DNA of 64,000 bases from Apricaphanius iberus (GCA_028564705.1 JAPXFQ010000378.1:186001-250000), one strand, 5' to 3'; counted from the first letter of the stretch, positions 12,883 to 25,123 are shown. Notes: generated from the sequence alone by a model not told the origin. Numbers and translations are program-made.

Positions 12883-13254
12883 ATTTACTAACCTCAGCAA
12901 CTCAAATGCTCGGGGTGGTTCCAAATGACTGACTTGGTCCAACTTCAGCCGTCCCTTCTGTATGGCCTGTTTCAGAAGACAAAGCCCCCATCAGTGCTGG
13001 CATCAGGGAACCGTTTGGTCTTTCATAAGATCTCACCATGTGGTGACAATGTAGCGTGATCAGGTGTTTTTCACAAAAGATTATGGCATGGTGGGATAAA
13101 GGGGTATGTAGGGCTGTCGACATACAGGGCTGTGTATAAACCGTGAAAAACACAGAGTATAGTTTACCGAGGGCAACTTATCCTGTCACGCACAGTTAGT
13201 CATAGGCTAAAGAATGAAGCAGTGTGAAGGTTAAGAGGCAGAGTGTTCCACAGT

Positions 13255-13830
13255 TATAGGGTGGCCACAACGAATTCACGGTCACCTCTATGTTTTAGTA
13301 TGTCCTGTGGATCAAAGTACTCTTGAAAGGTTGTGGACGTGAAAGAGATTGCTGAAATACAAAGGGGCCAGCCCATTTACAGCTTTAAAAGTGAGCAATA
13401 AAAATTTTAAAATGATACGAAAGCAAACCGGGAGCCAGTGGAGATACTTTAGGACTGGAGTTTTGTGTTCAGCTAAGAGCTGAGATGCAGCATTTTGGAC
13501 AATATGTGAGCGCTGCTGGAAGCTGTGATCCACACCAACATAAAGAGAATGGCAGAACTCCAGGCAAGAAGTAATGAAAGCATGGACAACTTTCCTAAGA
13601 TCCTTCACAGCCAAAATAGGAGTTCGCTTTAGCAATAAGTTGTAACTGATAAAATCTGTTCTTCTTCTTTTTGAGCTTTAGACATAATCCATGTTTGATC
13701 TAAGCCAAATGAAATAACAGAGGCCTCGGTGAATTTCATAACTAGGATTGATGGGCACATAAACTTGAAAGTCATCAGCAGAGCAGTGAAAAGATATATC
13801 ATGCTTCCACAAAAAACAGACATACTTACA
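13255..13830 (-). mobile_element. Decayed L2-like LINE fragment (RT C-terminal)
   Basis: The minus strand carries FHCSADDFQVYVPINP (a degenerate [11 protein letters not shown] motif), VHAFITSCLEFCHSLYVGV, and KYLHWLPVCFRIILKFLLLT then FKAVNGLAPLYFSNL. It is more diverged than the other L2 copies and is a separate subfamily or an older copy. Confidence 0.75.
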
Positions 13831-13984
13831 AACCCTCCTGATTTTCCCAGGAGATTCACTAGTTTTAATGTCCCTGCCAGAGCCACGTTCTCATGGGTTT
13901 CTCCCAATTTCCACCTGGACAACAACATTGCTAAACCCTCCTTCATTGGGTGCCATTTCCAGCTGGACAATAACAATAATTAAA

Positions 13985-15730
13985 CCTCAAAGTTATGCGT
14001 GGGAATCAGATTGTTGCACGGGTAGTACTGTGGACAGCTATTTAATCAGTCCCTCCAGGATTTCTCGATGTTGCAATCGCAACTATTAACGCAAACTCAG
14101 CAAATCCCCCACAAATTCTGCACGTTTTGCTATTCTATCCAATTATTGCAACTTTACAGCACCTTTCACCAATTCTGACTCTCCCTTTCATCTTCTCATA
14201 TCTGACGGCATTGTATGATGTACACTCCCCGTTTCTCATTTGAGATGGATGGAGAACAAAATATGATGCATTTACATTTTGCCAATGAAGATGCCATGAG
14301 GTGCAGTTTCCTCATTCTAGTCATGAAAACCCATCACCTGTCGGCAAAAGTTGCCATTTTGAATCCAAAATAGGTCACCTTAGTGATTTTTGTATGTCCA
14401 AGGAGGAAAATGATCCGCTGTAACACACGGACAAACAGCAGAGTGTCGCAAGTTTTCAGCAGTCTTTATTTGACTGACAGGAGCCGTAGTTTCAATTCCT
14501 TTTTAAAACAGCTGAGTTATTAAGGATTAAAATTTGTTTCGACCAACCTCAAGTCTAGTTTCCTTTTATTTCAGCTGCACGGTGGAAACTTCGGCAGCAA
14601 ATCAAGGATCCTTTTCCAGCTCTTTTAGCCTGAGAGCGCAGCTGGTCGTGTTTTGGTCCGGCAGAAACCAAAGTTACAGCGTCAAAATTAACAGACTCAA
14701 TTATGTTTTGTGACAAAAGTTTGAAAAAATTAGCAACTATTAGTTCAGTGCTGCTGTGCAGGGGCGTATCCAGGAGGTGAATAAAGAGGGGCTAAAAGGG
14801 GCCAGGGTGGGTCTGGGTTCCACGGTGGAGGAAAAAAGCGTTCACATGTGTTTTGATCCTTAGTCAAGAGTCAAAAAACAGGTAATAGAAAAAAAACACA
14901 CCTAAATATTGAAGCACATATTCAGACATTAGCACTGACACATCAGGAGGAATGGGCGGGTATGAGCTCCAGTCCAAAGGTTAACGCACTGCCATCCAGG
15001 CGCGCTGTTATCCAGCTTCCTGGTGCAGGAGAGAGCCGTAGGATACAGCGAGACGGTGTGTGTGTTAGTGTGTGTGTCTGAATCCATGTCAGTGTGTGCG
15101 TCGGTAGATGCCGGTGTACGGGGGGAGGATCCTTTGTTTACATTCCTTTCACGGGCATTTGATTGTGGACCAAGTCGAAGATTACTCTATTAATTTCCAG
15201 TTGCACCAATCCACACTGACAGTTTCTCCAAGTCCGATGACAATTCACGAGTGAGTCCCAAAGCTCCAGCTAGATCGCCTCTTGCAGTGTCTAGCCTGTG
15301 CTCGATCTCACCAAGCGTGAGGTTCTGAGTTCCATCAGCACAAATCCGCGCTTCAGACTGCTCCTTCAGCCTTCCAATCGCTTCCAGAACTGTCTCCAAT
15401 TTCAGTACTTGTTGCTCCATTTTGCATCAGATCCAGTACATGCCCGTTCCAATCAGCAGGAACCCGATCCACATAAATCCAAATAGTCAGATATCTTCCA
15501 TAACCCGGATGCCCTTTTCCGGTGCTTCGTAGAGTTGAGTAGATTTTATCAATAGTATTCAGACACCAACTGACCTTTTCCATATTTCCCTTATTCACTT
15601 TTGGTTCGGAGAAAAATGCAAAAAAAAAGACACTCCAGTTAGAGGCACAGGACACAGAGCAGTGGGATAAGACACAGGAGGAAGAGGGAAAGGAAAAGCG
15701 TGCATCCTCGCTGAGAGCCACTGAGGAAAA
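13985..15730. other. Unassigned repeat-like sequence
   Basis: CCTCCAGGATTTCTCGATGT at 14053 and the stretch to 14620 look like a decayed dispersed repeat. 14750-15180 contains a GTGTGT-rich segment. Minus ORF 15420-15190 (MEQQVLKLETVLEAIGRLKE...) has a coiled-coil-like pattern and could be an ORF1 or tail piece of a retroelement, but I cannot assign it. Confidence 0.35.
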
Positions 15731-16240
15731 TGCCCTATATAGTCTCCCACTGCTTTGTGGATTTTGGTGCAAAACAGTCCTGAGGTTGAAGGTCATATTA
15801 CTCACAGAGAAGGAGCTGACTCTTAAGATACCTGCTTCGGAAATAGAAAATACCACTGGCTGGTGATCAGATAATTGAGATGTACAGATTTCATTGACGT
15901 CCATCCCATAGGACAGCACAAAGTCCAGGGTGTGGCCTCATGCATGGGTAGGCTCAGACACAGATTGATTGGGTTTAAAAGAATCAATCATTTCTGAGAA
16001 TTCCTTAACTAGGAGCCAGTATTTTATCAGACACAAATATTAAAATGGTTCAAAATTAAAGCTTGATCATATTTAAGTAAATGTTCTGCTAGTCGATCAG
16101 TAAAATCTTTAATAAATTCCTCATTGCTCTTTGGTGAACGGTAGATGAGCACCCACTCCAAATTAATCTCCAACAGTTGTAGCTTATAACTAGTAAGACC
16201 TTGAAAGAATTAAAAAACATTTTAAGCTTTTTGTATGAAC
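15730..16240 (-). mobile_element. L2-type LINE fragment (endonuclease C-terminal part)
   Basis: The minus strand contains HTLDFVLSYGMDVNEICTSQ then LSDHQPVVFSIS, the SDHxPV end of an APE-type endonuclease, with upstream WLLVKEFSEMIDSFKPNQS. It lies downstream of the RT fragment at 16690-17310, the wrong order for one element, so it is a separate or rearranged insertion. Confidence 0.7.
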
Positions 16241-16689
16241 AGGAATTAACCCACTACCTTTACAGTTGTCCAGGTTGTGCTATGGGCTGCACAGTTAGAA
16301 CAGAAAAGTCCAGAAAGAAGAGCCAACTCACCCTGATGTAACCATGACTGTCAGGAACATAAAATCCAACTCTCTGGAGATGAATAAATGGTTGTGAAGG
16401 AAGTGCTCAATGCTAGTGACCTGTCTGGTGGAAGTTACAGGATGGGTAAATCCAGCGATGGCAAAGGTTGAAGAAGTTGTTGGGTTTCCAAAGTTGACAT
16501 ATTAGAGTAAATCTGTGACCACTAGCCTTTAGGTGGGTCTGAATTTGGACCAATACGCCTCCCCATTTTCCACATCTCCTCCTTGGGTGTCGACTGGAAT
16601 GAACACTGTACATCCAGCAGCTTACATGCTCAGGCATGTTAGACAGGAGTGGAGGGGGATCTGACGAATTTCTCCATAAGTCAATACAT

Positions 16690-17310
16690 ATCCCTACAAC
16701 ATGTTCAAGCCTTTCTAAGAGAATATTATGATCGACTGTGTAAAAAGCAGCACTGAGATCTAACAAGACGAGAACAGTCACAAATCCATTATCTGAGGCC
16801 ATTAGAATATCATTAGTAACTTTTACCAGTGCTGTTTCAGTGCTGATGCAATGATGAGCTCTAAAAACTGACTGAAATTCCTCAAACAGGTTGTTGCTGT
16901 TTAGATGCTCACATACTTGATTAGCAACTATTTTCTCAAGAATTTTGGATAGGAAAGGAAGGTTAGATATAGGTCTGTAGTTAGCTAAGTCATCTTGATC
17001 CAGGGAGGGTTTCTTAAGTAAAGGTTTGATTACAGCAACCTTAAATTCCTGAGGCACATATCCATTTATTAAAGATAGATTCATCATGTCTAGAATAGGG
17101 CCAGTAACCCGAGGAACACTTCCTTAAATAATTTGGTTGGTATTGGGTCTAACATACAAGTTGAGGGTTTAGATGAAGCTAATATTTGTGATAATTCCAA
17201 AAGTACAACAGGATCAAAACGGTACAGACATAAACATGGTTCTACAGTTCTCTCTGATACTGCCTGATTTACTGAAAGAGAGTTAGTCATGTTTGGGAGT
17301 ATGCCAATTA
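16690..17310 (-). mobile_element. L2-type LINE fragment (RT N-terminal half)
   Basis: The minus strand reads LNGYVPQEF-type and IKPLLKKPSLDQDDLANYRP, ISNLPFLSKILEKIVANQ, TETALVKVTNDILMASDN, LLDLSAAFYTVDHNILLERL; D to Y in AFDTVD marks decay. The preceding linker (SKPSTCMLDPIPTKLFKEV) extends to about 17290. The match is lost after RLEHVVG at about 16690. Confidence 0.82.
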
Positions 17311-17639
17311 TTTTTTATGATTATTTTCTATGATTAATGAATCAAATACAGTACAAAATACAGACCATATACAAAAACAGGATAAAGATGACATTGCATG
17401 TTGAATGAATTTCCTCTCTTTTTCTCTGCTCTCTTTCATCCATACCCCGAATTCTCTACTAAAACCCTCCCACCTCTCCCTTCCTCCATCTGAAGGGATA
17501 CACAGAACTAATACAACCATGTAAGATTGTGCTTTCAATGTTTCCCACTCAGAGAGAGAAAAATTTAAATGGATAGAGTTAAGATTCACAAGGGGGCAAA
17601 TATAATTGTGCCATGTTTAGATTGCTCAACCATGAAAGA

Positions 17640-17790
17640 AATGGGCTTCAAACTGAGTTGGGTATAGTTACTTGGGAAAGTAGTTAATTAGGTAACAATT
17701 TAACCATCAATTAAAAGCAATCAGTTATGATACAGTGTTACCTAGTCATAAAAGTAATGTGTTAGATTACTCATGCATTTCCAAAAATTA
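17640..17790. repeat. Fragment of the GTTGGG...GTTACTT repeat family
   Basis: GTTGGGTATAGTTACTTGGG followed by alternating AGTAATGTGTTAGATTACTC resembles the element end at 3350-3410 in the opposite orientation. Confidence 0.35.
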
Positions 17791-19504
17791 AAAAGCTAGT
17801 TTGCAGTGGCACGCATATGTGCTGCAACTTAAGTGACAGAAAGTCTCCTTTAAATGCACTGAGAAGTCGTGACAATGAATATCATCAGTCATCCAACTAA
17901 ATTAACTGTCTGCTATCTGTTACACTTTGTATTTATGTTGTTTATGTTTATTTAGCAAGTCTGGTTTTAGAGCAATGTAAGCGATGTACCACCTTGAACT
18001 GCACAACTCCCAGTCTGGCACAGGAACGTTTTTTTAAAGCCCTATTGCAGATATCCTGCTACAGTTCTTCTCCCAGCTCCCCTGACCAATCAGCTCTATA
18101 CTTTTCGGAGAGTTCATTTAAAGAGAGTCTAGGACGTGATAGATTCTTGAGATAAGCCATTTGGAGAGACAGTGAAAAGGTCATCCAGGGCGTCTTGAAA
18201 TGTTAGAAAAGTAAAATTGTGAACAAGGTCTTAGAATAGTTGGCAGACACTTATCAAATGTTCGTGGAAACTATCCTATATTCTATCCTATGAATCCTAT
18301 GAATACAATCATCAGGGCGCTCATTTATCGAATGTTTGCAGAAACTAGTTTGTAGAAATATTCTGTCCTATGAATGAAATTTAGAATGTTCGTAAAGTCT
18401 GATTTATGAAATATGTGGTGGCCGCTCGTATGCAAGCTCCTCCGCATTCATGTATTGATAAATCCCACTTGTGTATACACAGGTCCTCGTGCCCCTTTCA
18501 GTCTTTATATACAGAAACGCCCTCAATTAACCATATTTGGTAACACAACATCATCTGTCACATGCATTGAGTCCTCACGTTCTTCCTTAAAATAATGGCC
18601 AAGAGAGCGAAAAAAGGAATTTCAGTGACACAGAGATCGAGGTGAAACATAGGTGGGGCAATAAAAAAGTATTCATGAAAAATAGACTTCAAAAACCTAA
18701 TTTAACACTAATTCATTTTGCCACCAATACTTTTTGCCATCAGCGGTTTCTCTGCATCATGCCTACCAGCCAGCATGCAGCCGTTATATTTCTGCTGCAG
18801 AGCAGACATAAAATGTGGCAAATAATAATTTTCTTTGCTGATTGTAACTTCTGTGGAAATCCTTAACTTCTTTGGACAACTAAAATAATTTCATAATGAA
18901 CATTGCTGTTTGGTTCTATCAGCTCAGGGGAAACCAATAAAAAACACTCAGTAAATGTGGTCGGGACAGAGGAGATGTTCCTGATGGAAATAAAGAAAAA
19001 AATGGTTCGATATCAAACTGAATACAATAAAACGTCCCTCAGCACAAAGCTGGACCAGATAATACAAAGGGTGCTCTGATCATCAGATTTGATACTTTTG
19101 TGGCCAGACACGGCTAGTGCTGCCATCAGTACGCAAGGAAAAATGGACAATCTGCTTCACTGATGAGCAGGTCCATTTAGTTGTCACAGTGCAGTTTGCA
19201 AAGCATTTAATCAAAGGTGTAACAGTATCCCATTAAGGTGAAGCGCTTGGTGTAACAAATACACGTGACAGCATCGCCATGTATGATCAACCATTAAATT
19301 ATGTATTTCTTGGCAAATTTCAAACATTTCCTGAAAGTTTATTGTTAATCTCGGCATAACCTTTTGAGTTATTGTTGCTGACAGACAGATGCCAACATGA
19401 GCTCCTTGGTGGAGGCAATAAACTGCTGAGAGAAATATTCTATCAGACTAGAACTGTTGCAGTCCCTCTGTTCTAACAGTAGATGCTGTGCGAACGAACA
19501 ATCA

Positions 19505-19517
19505 GAACTGTACTTAT
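19505..19517. repeat. Left 13-bp target-site duplication of the Rex3 copy
   Basis: GAACTGTACTTAT immediately precedes the CCATCC 3' tail and is repeated exactly at 21231-21243. Confidence 0.93.
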
Positions 19518-21230
19518 CCATCCATCATCTTCCGCTTATCCGGGGTCGGGTCGCGGGGGCAGTAGCCTAAGCAGAGACGCCCAGACTTCCCTCTCCCCGG
19601 CTACTTGGGCCAGCTCCTCGGGAGGAATCCCGAGGCGTTCCCAGGCCAGCTGGGAGACATAATCCCTCCAGCGGGTGCTGGGTCTTCCCCTGGGTCTCCT
19701 CCCGGTGGGACATGCCCAGAACACCTCACCGGGGAGGCGTCCAGGAGGCATCCTGACCAGATGCCCGAGCCACCTCAACTGGCTCCTCTCGATGTGGAGG
19801 AGCAGCAGCTCTACTCTAAGCCCCCTCCGGATGACCGAGCTTCTCACCGTATCTCTAAGGGAGAGCCCAGTCATCCTACGGAGGAAACTCATTTCAGCCG
19901 CCTGTATCCGCGATCTCTTTCTTTCGGTCACCACCCAGCGTTTGTGACCATTGATGAGGGTAGGAACGTAGATCGACCGGTAAATTGAGAGCTTTGCCTT
20001 TTGGCTCAGCTCTCTCTTCACCACGACAGACCGCTACAGCGCCCGCATAACTGCAGATGCCTTACCAATCCGTCCATCATTCTCCCACTCCATTTTTCCC
20101 TCATTCGTGAACAAGACCTCCAGATACCTTAACTCCCCCACTTGAGGAAGGACCTCATCCCCGACCCGGAGAAGGTACTCTAACCTTTTCCAGCTCAAGA
20201 CCATGGTCTCGGATTTGGAGGTGCTGATCCTCATCCCAGCCGCTTCACACTCGGCTGCGAACCGCCCCAACGAGAGCTGTAGATCACGTTCAGATGAAGC
20301 CAACAAGACCACATCATCTGCGAAAAGCAGAGACCCAGAGTCGGGTGCAATGCAAGATGGGCGGTGGCCGAAGGCGGGGACCTTGGCGGTCCGATCCTCG
20401 GCTGCAGAAGCTGGCTCTTGGGACGTGGAACGTCACCTCTCTGGTGGGGAAGGAGCCGGAGCTGGTGTGCGAGGTTGAGAGGTTCCGACTGGACATCGTC
20501 GGCCTTGCCTCGACGCATGGCTCTGGCTCTGGAACCCGTCTCCTCAAGAGGGGTTGGACTGTCTTCCACTCTGGTGTTGCCCCCGGTGAGAGGTGCCGAG
20601 CTGGGGTGGGCATACTTGTTGCCCCCCATCTCGGCGCCTATACGTTGGGGTTTACCCCTGTGAATGAGAGGGTAGCCTCCCTCCGCCTACGGGTGGGGGG
20701 ACGGGTTCTCACTATTGTTTGTGCTTATACACCAAACAGTTGCTCCGATTACCCACCCTTCTTGGAGTCCTTAGAGGGGGTGCTGGAGAGTGCTCCTTCT
20801 GGGGACTCCCTCATTCTGCTAGGGGATTTTAACGCTCACGTGGGCAGTGACAGTGAGAACTGGAGAGGCGTGGTTGGGCGGTATGGCCCCCCCGATCTGA
20901 ACCCGAGCGGTGTTTTGTTGTTGGACTTCTGTGCTTGTCATGGATTGTCCATAACGAACACCATGTTCAAGCATAAGGGTGTTCATGTGTGCACTTAGCA
21001 CCAGGACACCCTAGGCCGCAGCTCGATGATCGACCTGGTTGTCGTTTCATCGGACCTGCAGCCGCATGTTTTGGACACTCGGGTGAAGAGAGGGGCGGAG
21101 CTATCCACCGACCACTGCCTGGTGGTGAGTCGGCTCCGGTGGTGGGGGAGGACGCCGGACAGACCTGGCAGGCCCAAACGTGTTGTGAGGGTCTGCTGGG
21201 AACGTCTGGCGGAGTCTCCTGTCAGAAGGG
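19518..21230 (-). mobile_element. Rex3 (RTE-clade) LINE with inverted 5' part (twin priming), 13-bp TSD
   Basis: 19518-20334 is the Rex3 3' part on the minus strand: [51 protein letters not shown], and the (GATG)n-type 3' end. 20335-21230 is the endonuclease part on the plus strand: [35 protein letters not shown]. The intervening RT region is missing. The two halves meet head to head and the whole is flanked by the direct repeat GAACTGTACTTAT (19505-19517 and 21231-21243), so it is one insertion event. Confidence 0.93.
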
Positions 21231-21243
21231 GAACTGTACTTAT
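21231..21243. repeat. Right 13-bp target-site duplication of the Rex3 copy
   Basis: An exact copy of GAACTGTACTTAT at the outer end of the inverted endonuclease segment. Confidence 0.93.
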
Positions 21244-21699
21244 ATGTAGGAACATTTCTACAGACAAATACATATTGATGAATACCACACAATGCGTAGA
21301 ATTGTTCCTACACACGACGTACACACGGATCTGTGCGTAAGTGCGACTGATAAAAGAGGGCCCAGGAGATAAACAAATAGGATGGATTTTGGGAGATTGA
21401 ATTTTTGGTATAGTTTCTCATGATTTGCAAATGTGCGATTAAAGTACAAGTCCTTACATTTAGAGATGCCCTTTCTGTGCAGTAGAAGAAATTCAGTATC
21501 TGATATTCCAGGAGGGAAAAGATGGTTGTTGATAAGTTGGCTGACATGAAGAAATTTGTTGAATCTATTTTTTTCCTCAATTAAGACCAGATTTTGAGGG
21601 TATTTATTTCAACTGGATTTTTTCAGTAAGAGGTAGGGAGGCTGACAGGAACATGCGCCCCTAATGAGGTCTAAGTGCATGATTTGCAATGATGAAATA

Positions 21700-22165
21700 C
21701 AATTATTTTTTTTAAACAGAATTTAACAGAGTTATGACTGTGTAAGTTCAGCAACTGTACTAAAAAGAAACCTTGGATTGTTCTTATTCTCCTTTATTTA
21801 CGATGAAAAATATAATGTTCTAGCAGCTGTAAGGTTTTTTTATACAATAGTAGATTATTTTTATTTTTAAATAACAATCCTTTAAGTGTGTAGAGCGCCA
21901 TTCTCTCTCCAGCTCCCTAGTATTCTGCTAAACCAGGGAGCTAACCTCCTATGGTCCTCCTTGTTTAAGGGGGCTACACTGTCTAGTGTCAAACGCTGTG
22001 AGGAAGTAATACTTTGAACCAGACCATCAATTTCTGAAGGGTTAGTGTTGGAAATACTGCCATCCACTGTGGTATTCTGAGACACTGAGGGTGGCAAGAA
22101 TTGAACGGATTCTTTAAAACTTGTTACATTATTGTCTGATAAATCACTCCTATAAAAAACCTTTT
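21700..22165 (-). mobile_element. L2-type LINE fragment (EN-RT linker)
   Basis: It parallels 40670-41100 of the longer LINE base for base in many stretches (CAACTGTACTAAAAAGAAACC, TAAACCAGGGAGCTAA-type blocks). No ORF longer than 71 codons remains. Confidence 0.7.
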
Positions 22166-22173
22166 CTTAAAGG

Positions 22174-22270
22174 TTTGGGATGCAATTCTAGTTTACAGTT
22201 CTAGAATTGCGCTGCTCTGGGTGGCTGCATGTTGGAGTGGCTCTGTTAGCTACATACTGACTTTTGGTTT
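22174..22270. repeat. Block R, copy 1
   Basis: GGGATGCAATTCTAGTTTAC followed by a 70-bp block ending CTGACTTTTGGTT recurs at 26015-26110 with two or three substitutions. Confidence 0.85.
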
Positions 22271-22454
22271 TTTTGGACATTGCTTCCCCCTTTTTCTTAG
22301 GGAAGAATTTAATTTTTTGGACATTTATGCTTTGTGGGTTTTAGTCCTGTGAAGTTTTAGCTGTTGATTTTTCACTTTTTGCTGATTTGTCAACCCTAAC
22401 CCTTGTTTACAGCCACAAGCAGCTGATTAATATTGCAAAAGCTGAAATAATACC

Positions 22455-22872
22455 TCAACTGAAGCCACAAATCCCTGATGAGTTGAGGAGGAGGAGGCGT
22501 GGATGCAGAGCAGGAGCACAAAGGAGACAGAGAAAGAGGAAATTCAAACCAACTTGATAATGGACAATGATGATGGACGAAGAGATGACACTCTCCACAA
22601 CAGACTGTAGAAAATCTGCAGCATCTTGCTTCAAACCTCTAAGGACCTCAGCTTCCTCAAAAAGTAAAGACTGCTCTGTTCCTTCTTGTAGATGCTTCAC
22701 TGTTGATTTTCCAGTCCAGTCTGTTGACCAGGTGAACTCTGAGGCATCTGTACTCCTCAACCACCTCCACTTCTTCTGCCTTGACCATGTTGGTAACTTA
22801 GGAGCCATCAGCTCTAAATGATATGGCTCAGGACCGTTCACCTCCTCAACAGAACCATCCTCCCTGTCATCT
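22455..22872 (-). mobile_element. LINE RT C-terminal fragment
   Basis: Translating the minus strand in shifting frames gives VEVVEEYRCL, DWTGKSTVKHLQEGTEQSLL, a LRKLRSL-like block and LQSVVESVISSSII. This resembles the fish LINE block with 'YKKGQSRLYFLRRLRSF...FYQSVVASV'. It is a separate lineage from the L2 copies here. The family name is uncertain (Rex1-like is my guess). It contains the 126-bp block duplicated at 23081. Confidence 0.55.
22747..22872. repeat. 126-bp block P, copy 1
   Basis: Identical over 126 bp to 23081-23206, in the same orientation. The two copies flank a 208-bp block (22873-23080) that itself recurs at 24863. The block is part of a LINE remnant. Confidence 0.9.
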
Positions 22873-23080
22873 CAAAGCCAATTAGAAAGTATCCTAAAAA
22901 AAATTTCTTTCCTTGGATTATATACAACTAGATAGAAAAAGTTCACTATAAGGTAATCGTTGTGACACAAATAACTAATAATTCTGAATAATTGCTTAGG
23001 GTAATTATTAAGAAAATTAATATTTTTATGTCAAAATTATAAAGTTTGGGGCACCGTCGTGGGATCCAAGATAATAATAA
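22873..23080. repeat. Block Q, copy 1 (between the two P blocks)
   Basis: Nearly identical to 24863-25072, sharing GGATTATATACAACTAGATA and GGGGCACCGTCGTGGGATCC. It ends in a short ATA run exactly where block P copy 2 begins; copy 2 of Q continues into a long ATA array. Confidence 0.9.
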
Positions 23081-23206
23081 TCTGTACTCCTCAACCACCT
23101 CCACTTCTTCTGCCTTGACCATGTTGGTAACTTAGGAGCCATCAGCTCTAAATGATATGGCTCAGGACCGTTCACCTCCTCAACAGAACCATCCTCCCTG
23201 TCATCT
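23081..23206. repeat. 126-bp block P, copy 2
   Basis: An exact copy of 22747-22872, without the LINE sequence that continues to the left of copy 1. Confidence 0.9.
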
Positions 23207-24464
23207 GGTGAAGGAGGTGGAGAGAAATATTCAACATATATATTTGCCTCCTTATGAAGTAATGGATCTCAAGTAACTATTATTCTGCATTTTCTGGCTG
23301 TCTGGGTGTGTCCCGCTGAAGAAGAGCTATTGTTAACTTTTCACCCAGCAGTCTCCTTCACTAGTCTGCCAGGCAACGCCTCATTTTGAGACATTTTCAA
23401 ACAAAAATATGGGCGGAGACATCGTATCGCATGTATGTCAGAGGCAATGTAAGCTGTTGTAACAAAGAGACATCCTGTCATCTCTACTGTACTTACTTGT
23501 ATAGTGGTTTGCAGTTTTCCTCTCTCTAATTTTCAGCTGAACTTTAAATCTCTTTTTCTGGAAATGTGTTTTGTGCTGAACTAGATAGTGACTTCCTGTT
23601 TCTATTTTTCCAGGTTTAAACTATGCTGACAGGGAAACCTTTTATCTTTAAATAAAGTGTTCTTATATTTATATTGGGTTTTCTCAGAATATACAGAATG
23701 GACTCAGTCTCCCAGCATCCATTGTTCTGGGTTGGCGGCCATTTTGTGACCCCAACAGCTTCCCATCGGTCAGTTGAACAGTGACGGCCAGTGATTATGC
23801 TGCCGAGCTGATATAAGGTGGCGCAGCAAGCCGGCCGGTCTCTCCCAGTTACCTCCATGGAGCTAATACGAAGGAAAATTTTAAATGTCCACTAGCAAGC
23901 CCATTTCCCTTCTCCCTGTTTGATCCTACCGGCTGGTTTTGGTTCTGTTTTTCTGTGCACCGTCCAGTCCAAGCCGAGACTCTGTCTGTGAGTCGCTGTT
24001 CTCCCAAGAGTGTGTCCATCAGCTCCAGCCCCGAACATTCGACTCTAAACTCCGTCCACTCTGTTTGTACACAAAGAGGGAAAAAAATTAAGCTACATTT
24101 CTGACCCAGAATAGTGTTTTCTTTTATTGCCACCTCGTCTGATCGTGGACTGAAGAACTCATCAAAAGTAGAAACTTTCCAATTTCTTAATTCCTGGGTG
24201 GAGCAGTTAGCAGATTAATCTGTGCATGCGTTTTCTGCTGAAACTGGTTATTGGTTGTGTTTGGTGTTTAGTTTCTCATTTTTCTTTTATCTGTAAGCAG
24301 AAGCAGTATTTTTCTTGTTTTGTTTGTCTGTCTGATTTCCATGAACTTGGCTTTTGATCACTCTGGAAAGAGGAGGAAAGCGATGGCGAGTATCGTTGAT
24401 AATTCCTTTGTCTGCCATAGTGCTAAACTAAGGCTAGCTAATTACAGCCATGTCGTGCGTAGTT
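23207..24464. other. Unassigned sequence inside the 22-26 kb repeat complex
   Basis: No conserved ORF. GC-rich 23700-24060 contrasts with AT-rich flanks and may be an internal part of a non-autonomous element. Confidence 0.35.
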
Positions 24465-25060
24465 TTTGCAGTACATCTTTGAAAATAGCCATTAAAATAT
24501 TATGTAATAATAATTACGTAAAGCACATTAATTGCAAAATATTGGCGATTTTGTGCAGTATGACATTATAAATCAGTTTAAAAATACATAGGCGCGGGTC
24601 CTCTTTTCTGCAGAGGGGAAAGCCATATTAGATGACGTCTTTACTTTTACAAGAGATGAACAAAGTGCACGGAACACGCCCACTATTAAAACACTGATTT
24701 CCCCTCAAAATGCAAAAAAGTTTTGCCATAAATACATTTTTACCTCATCGCTAGTTCCAAGCGATGAAAGAGAGACTGATGTGCTCGTCATGTTGCTGCA
24801 AATAGATAATTCTCAGGGAATTGAGCGTTTGAAAAGTTTATACAGCCTTTAAGTTAAAAAAGCAAAGCCAATAAGAAAGTATCCTAAAAAAAAATTATTT
24901 TCTTGGATTATATACAACTAGATAGAAATAGTTCACTATAAGGTAATCGTTGTGACACAAAGAACTAATAATTCTGAATAATTGCTTAGGGTAATTATTA
25001 AGAAAATTAATATTTTTATGTCAAAATTATAAAGTTTGGGGCACCGTCGTGGGATCCAAG

Positions 25061-25123
<63 letters not shown>

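Larger units (their letters stand above)
18310..21365 (+). mobile_element. Possible Harbinger remnant hosting the Rex3 insertion
   Basis: The left end at about 18313 (GGGCGCTCATTTATCGAATG) and the right end at about 21364 (reading inward GGGCCCTCTTTTATCAGTC) are imperfect inverted repeats of the Harbinger type. At 18595 an ATG opens MAKRAKK..., which after a one-base shift reads NFSDTEIEV, the start of the Myb-like accessory protein. Most of the interior is missing, and the Rex3 copy at 19518-21230 lies inside. Confidence 0.45.

Noticed and set aside
20294..20998. 234-codon + strand ORF as a host gene
   Set aside because: [10 protein letters not shown] and [11 protein letters not shown] show it is the endonuclease of the Rex3 element in its inverted half.
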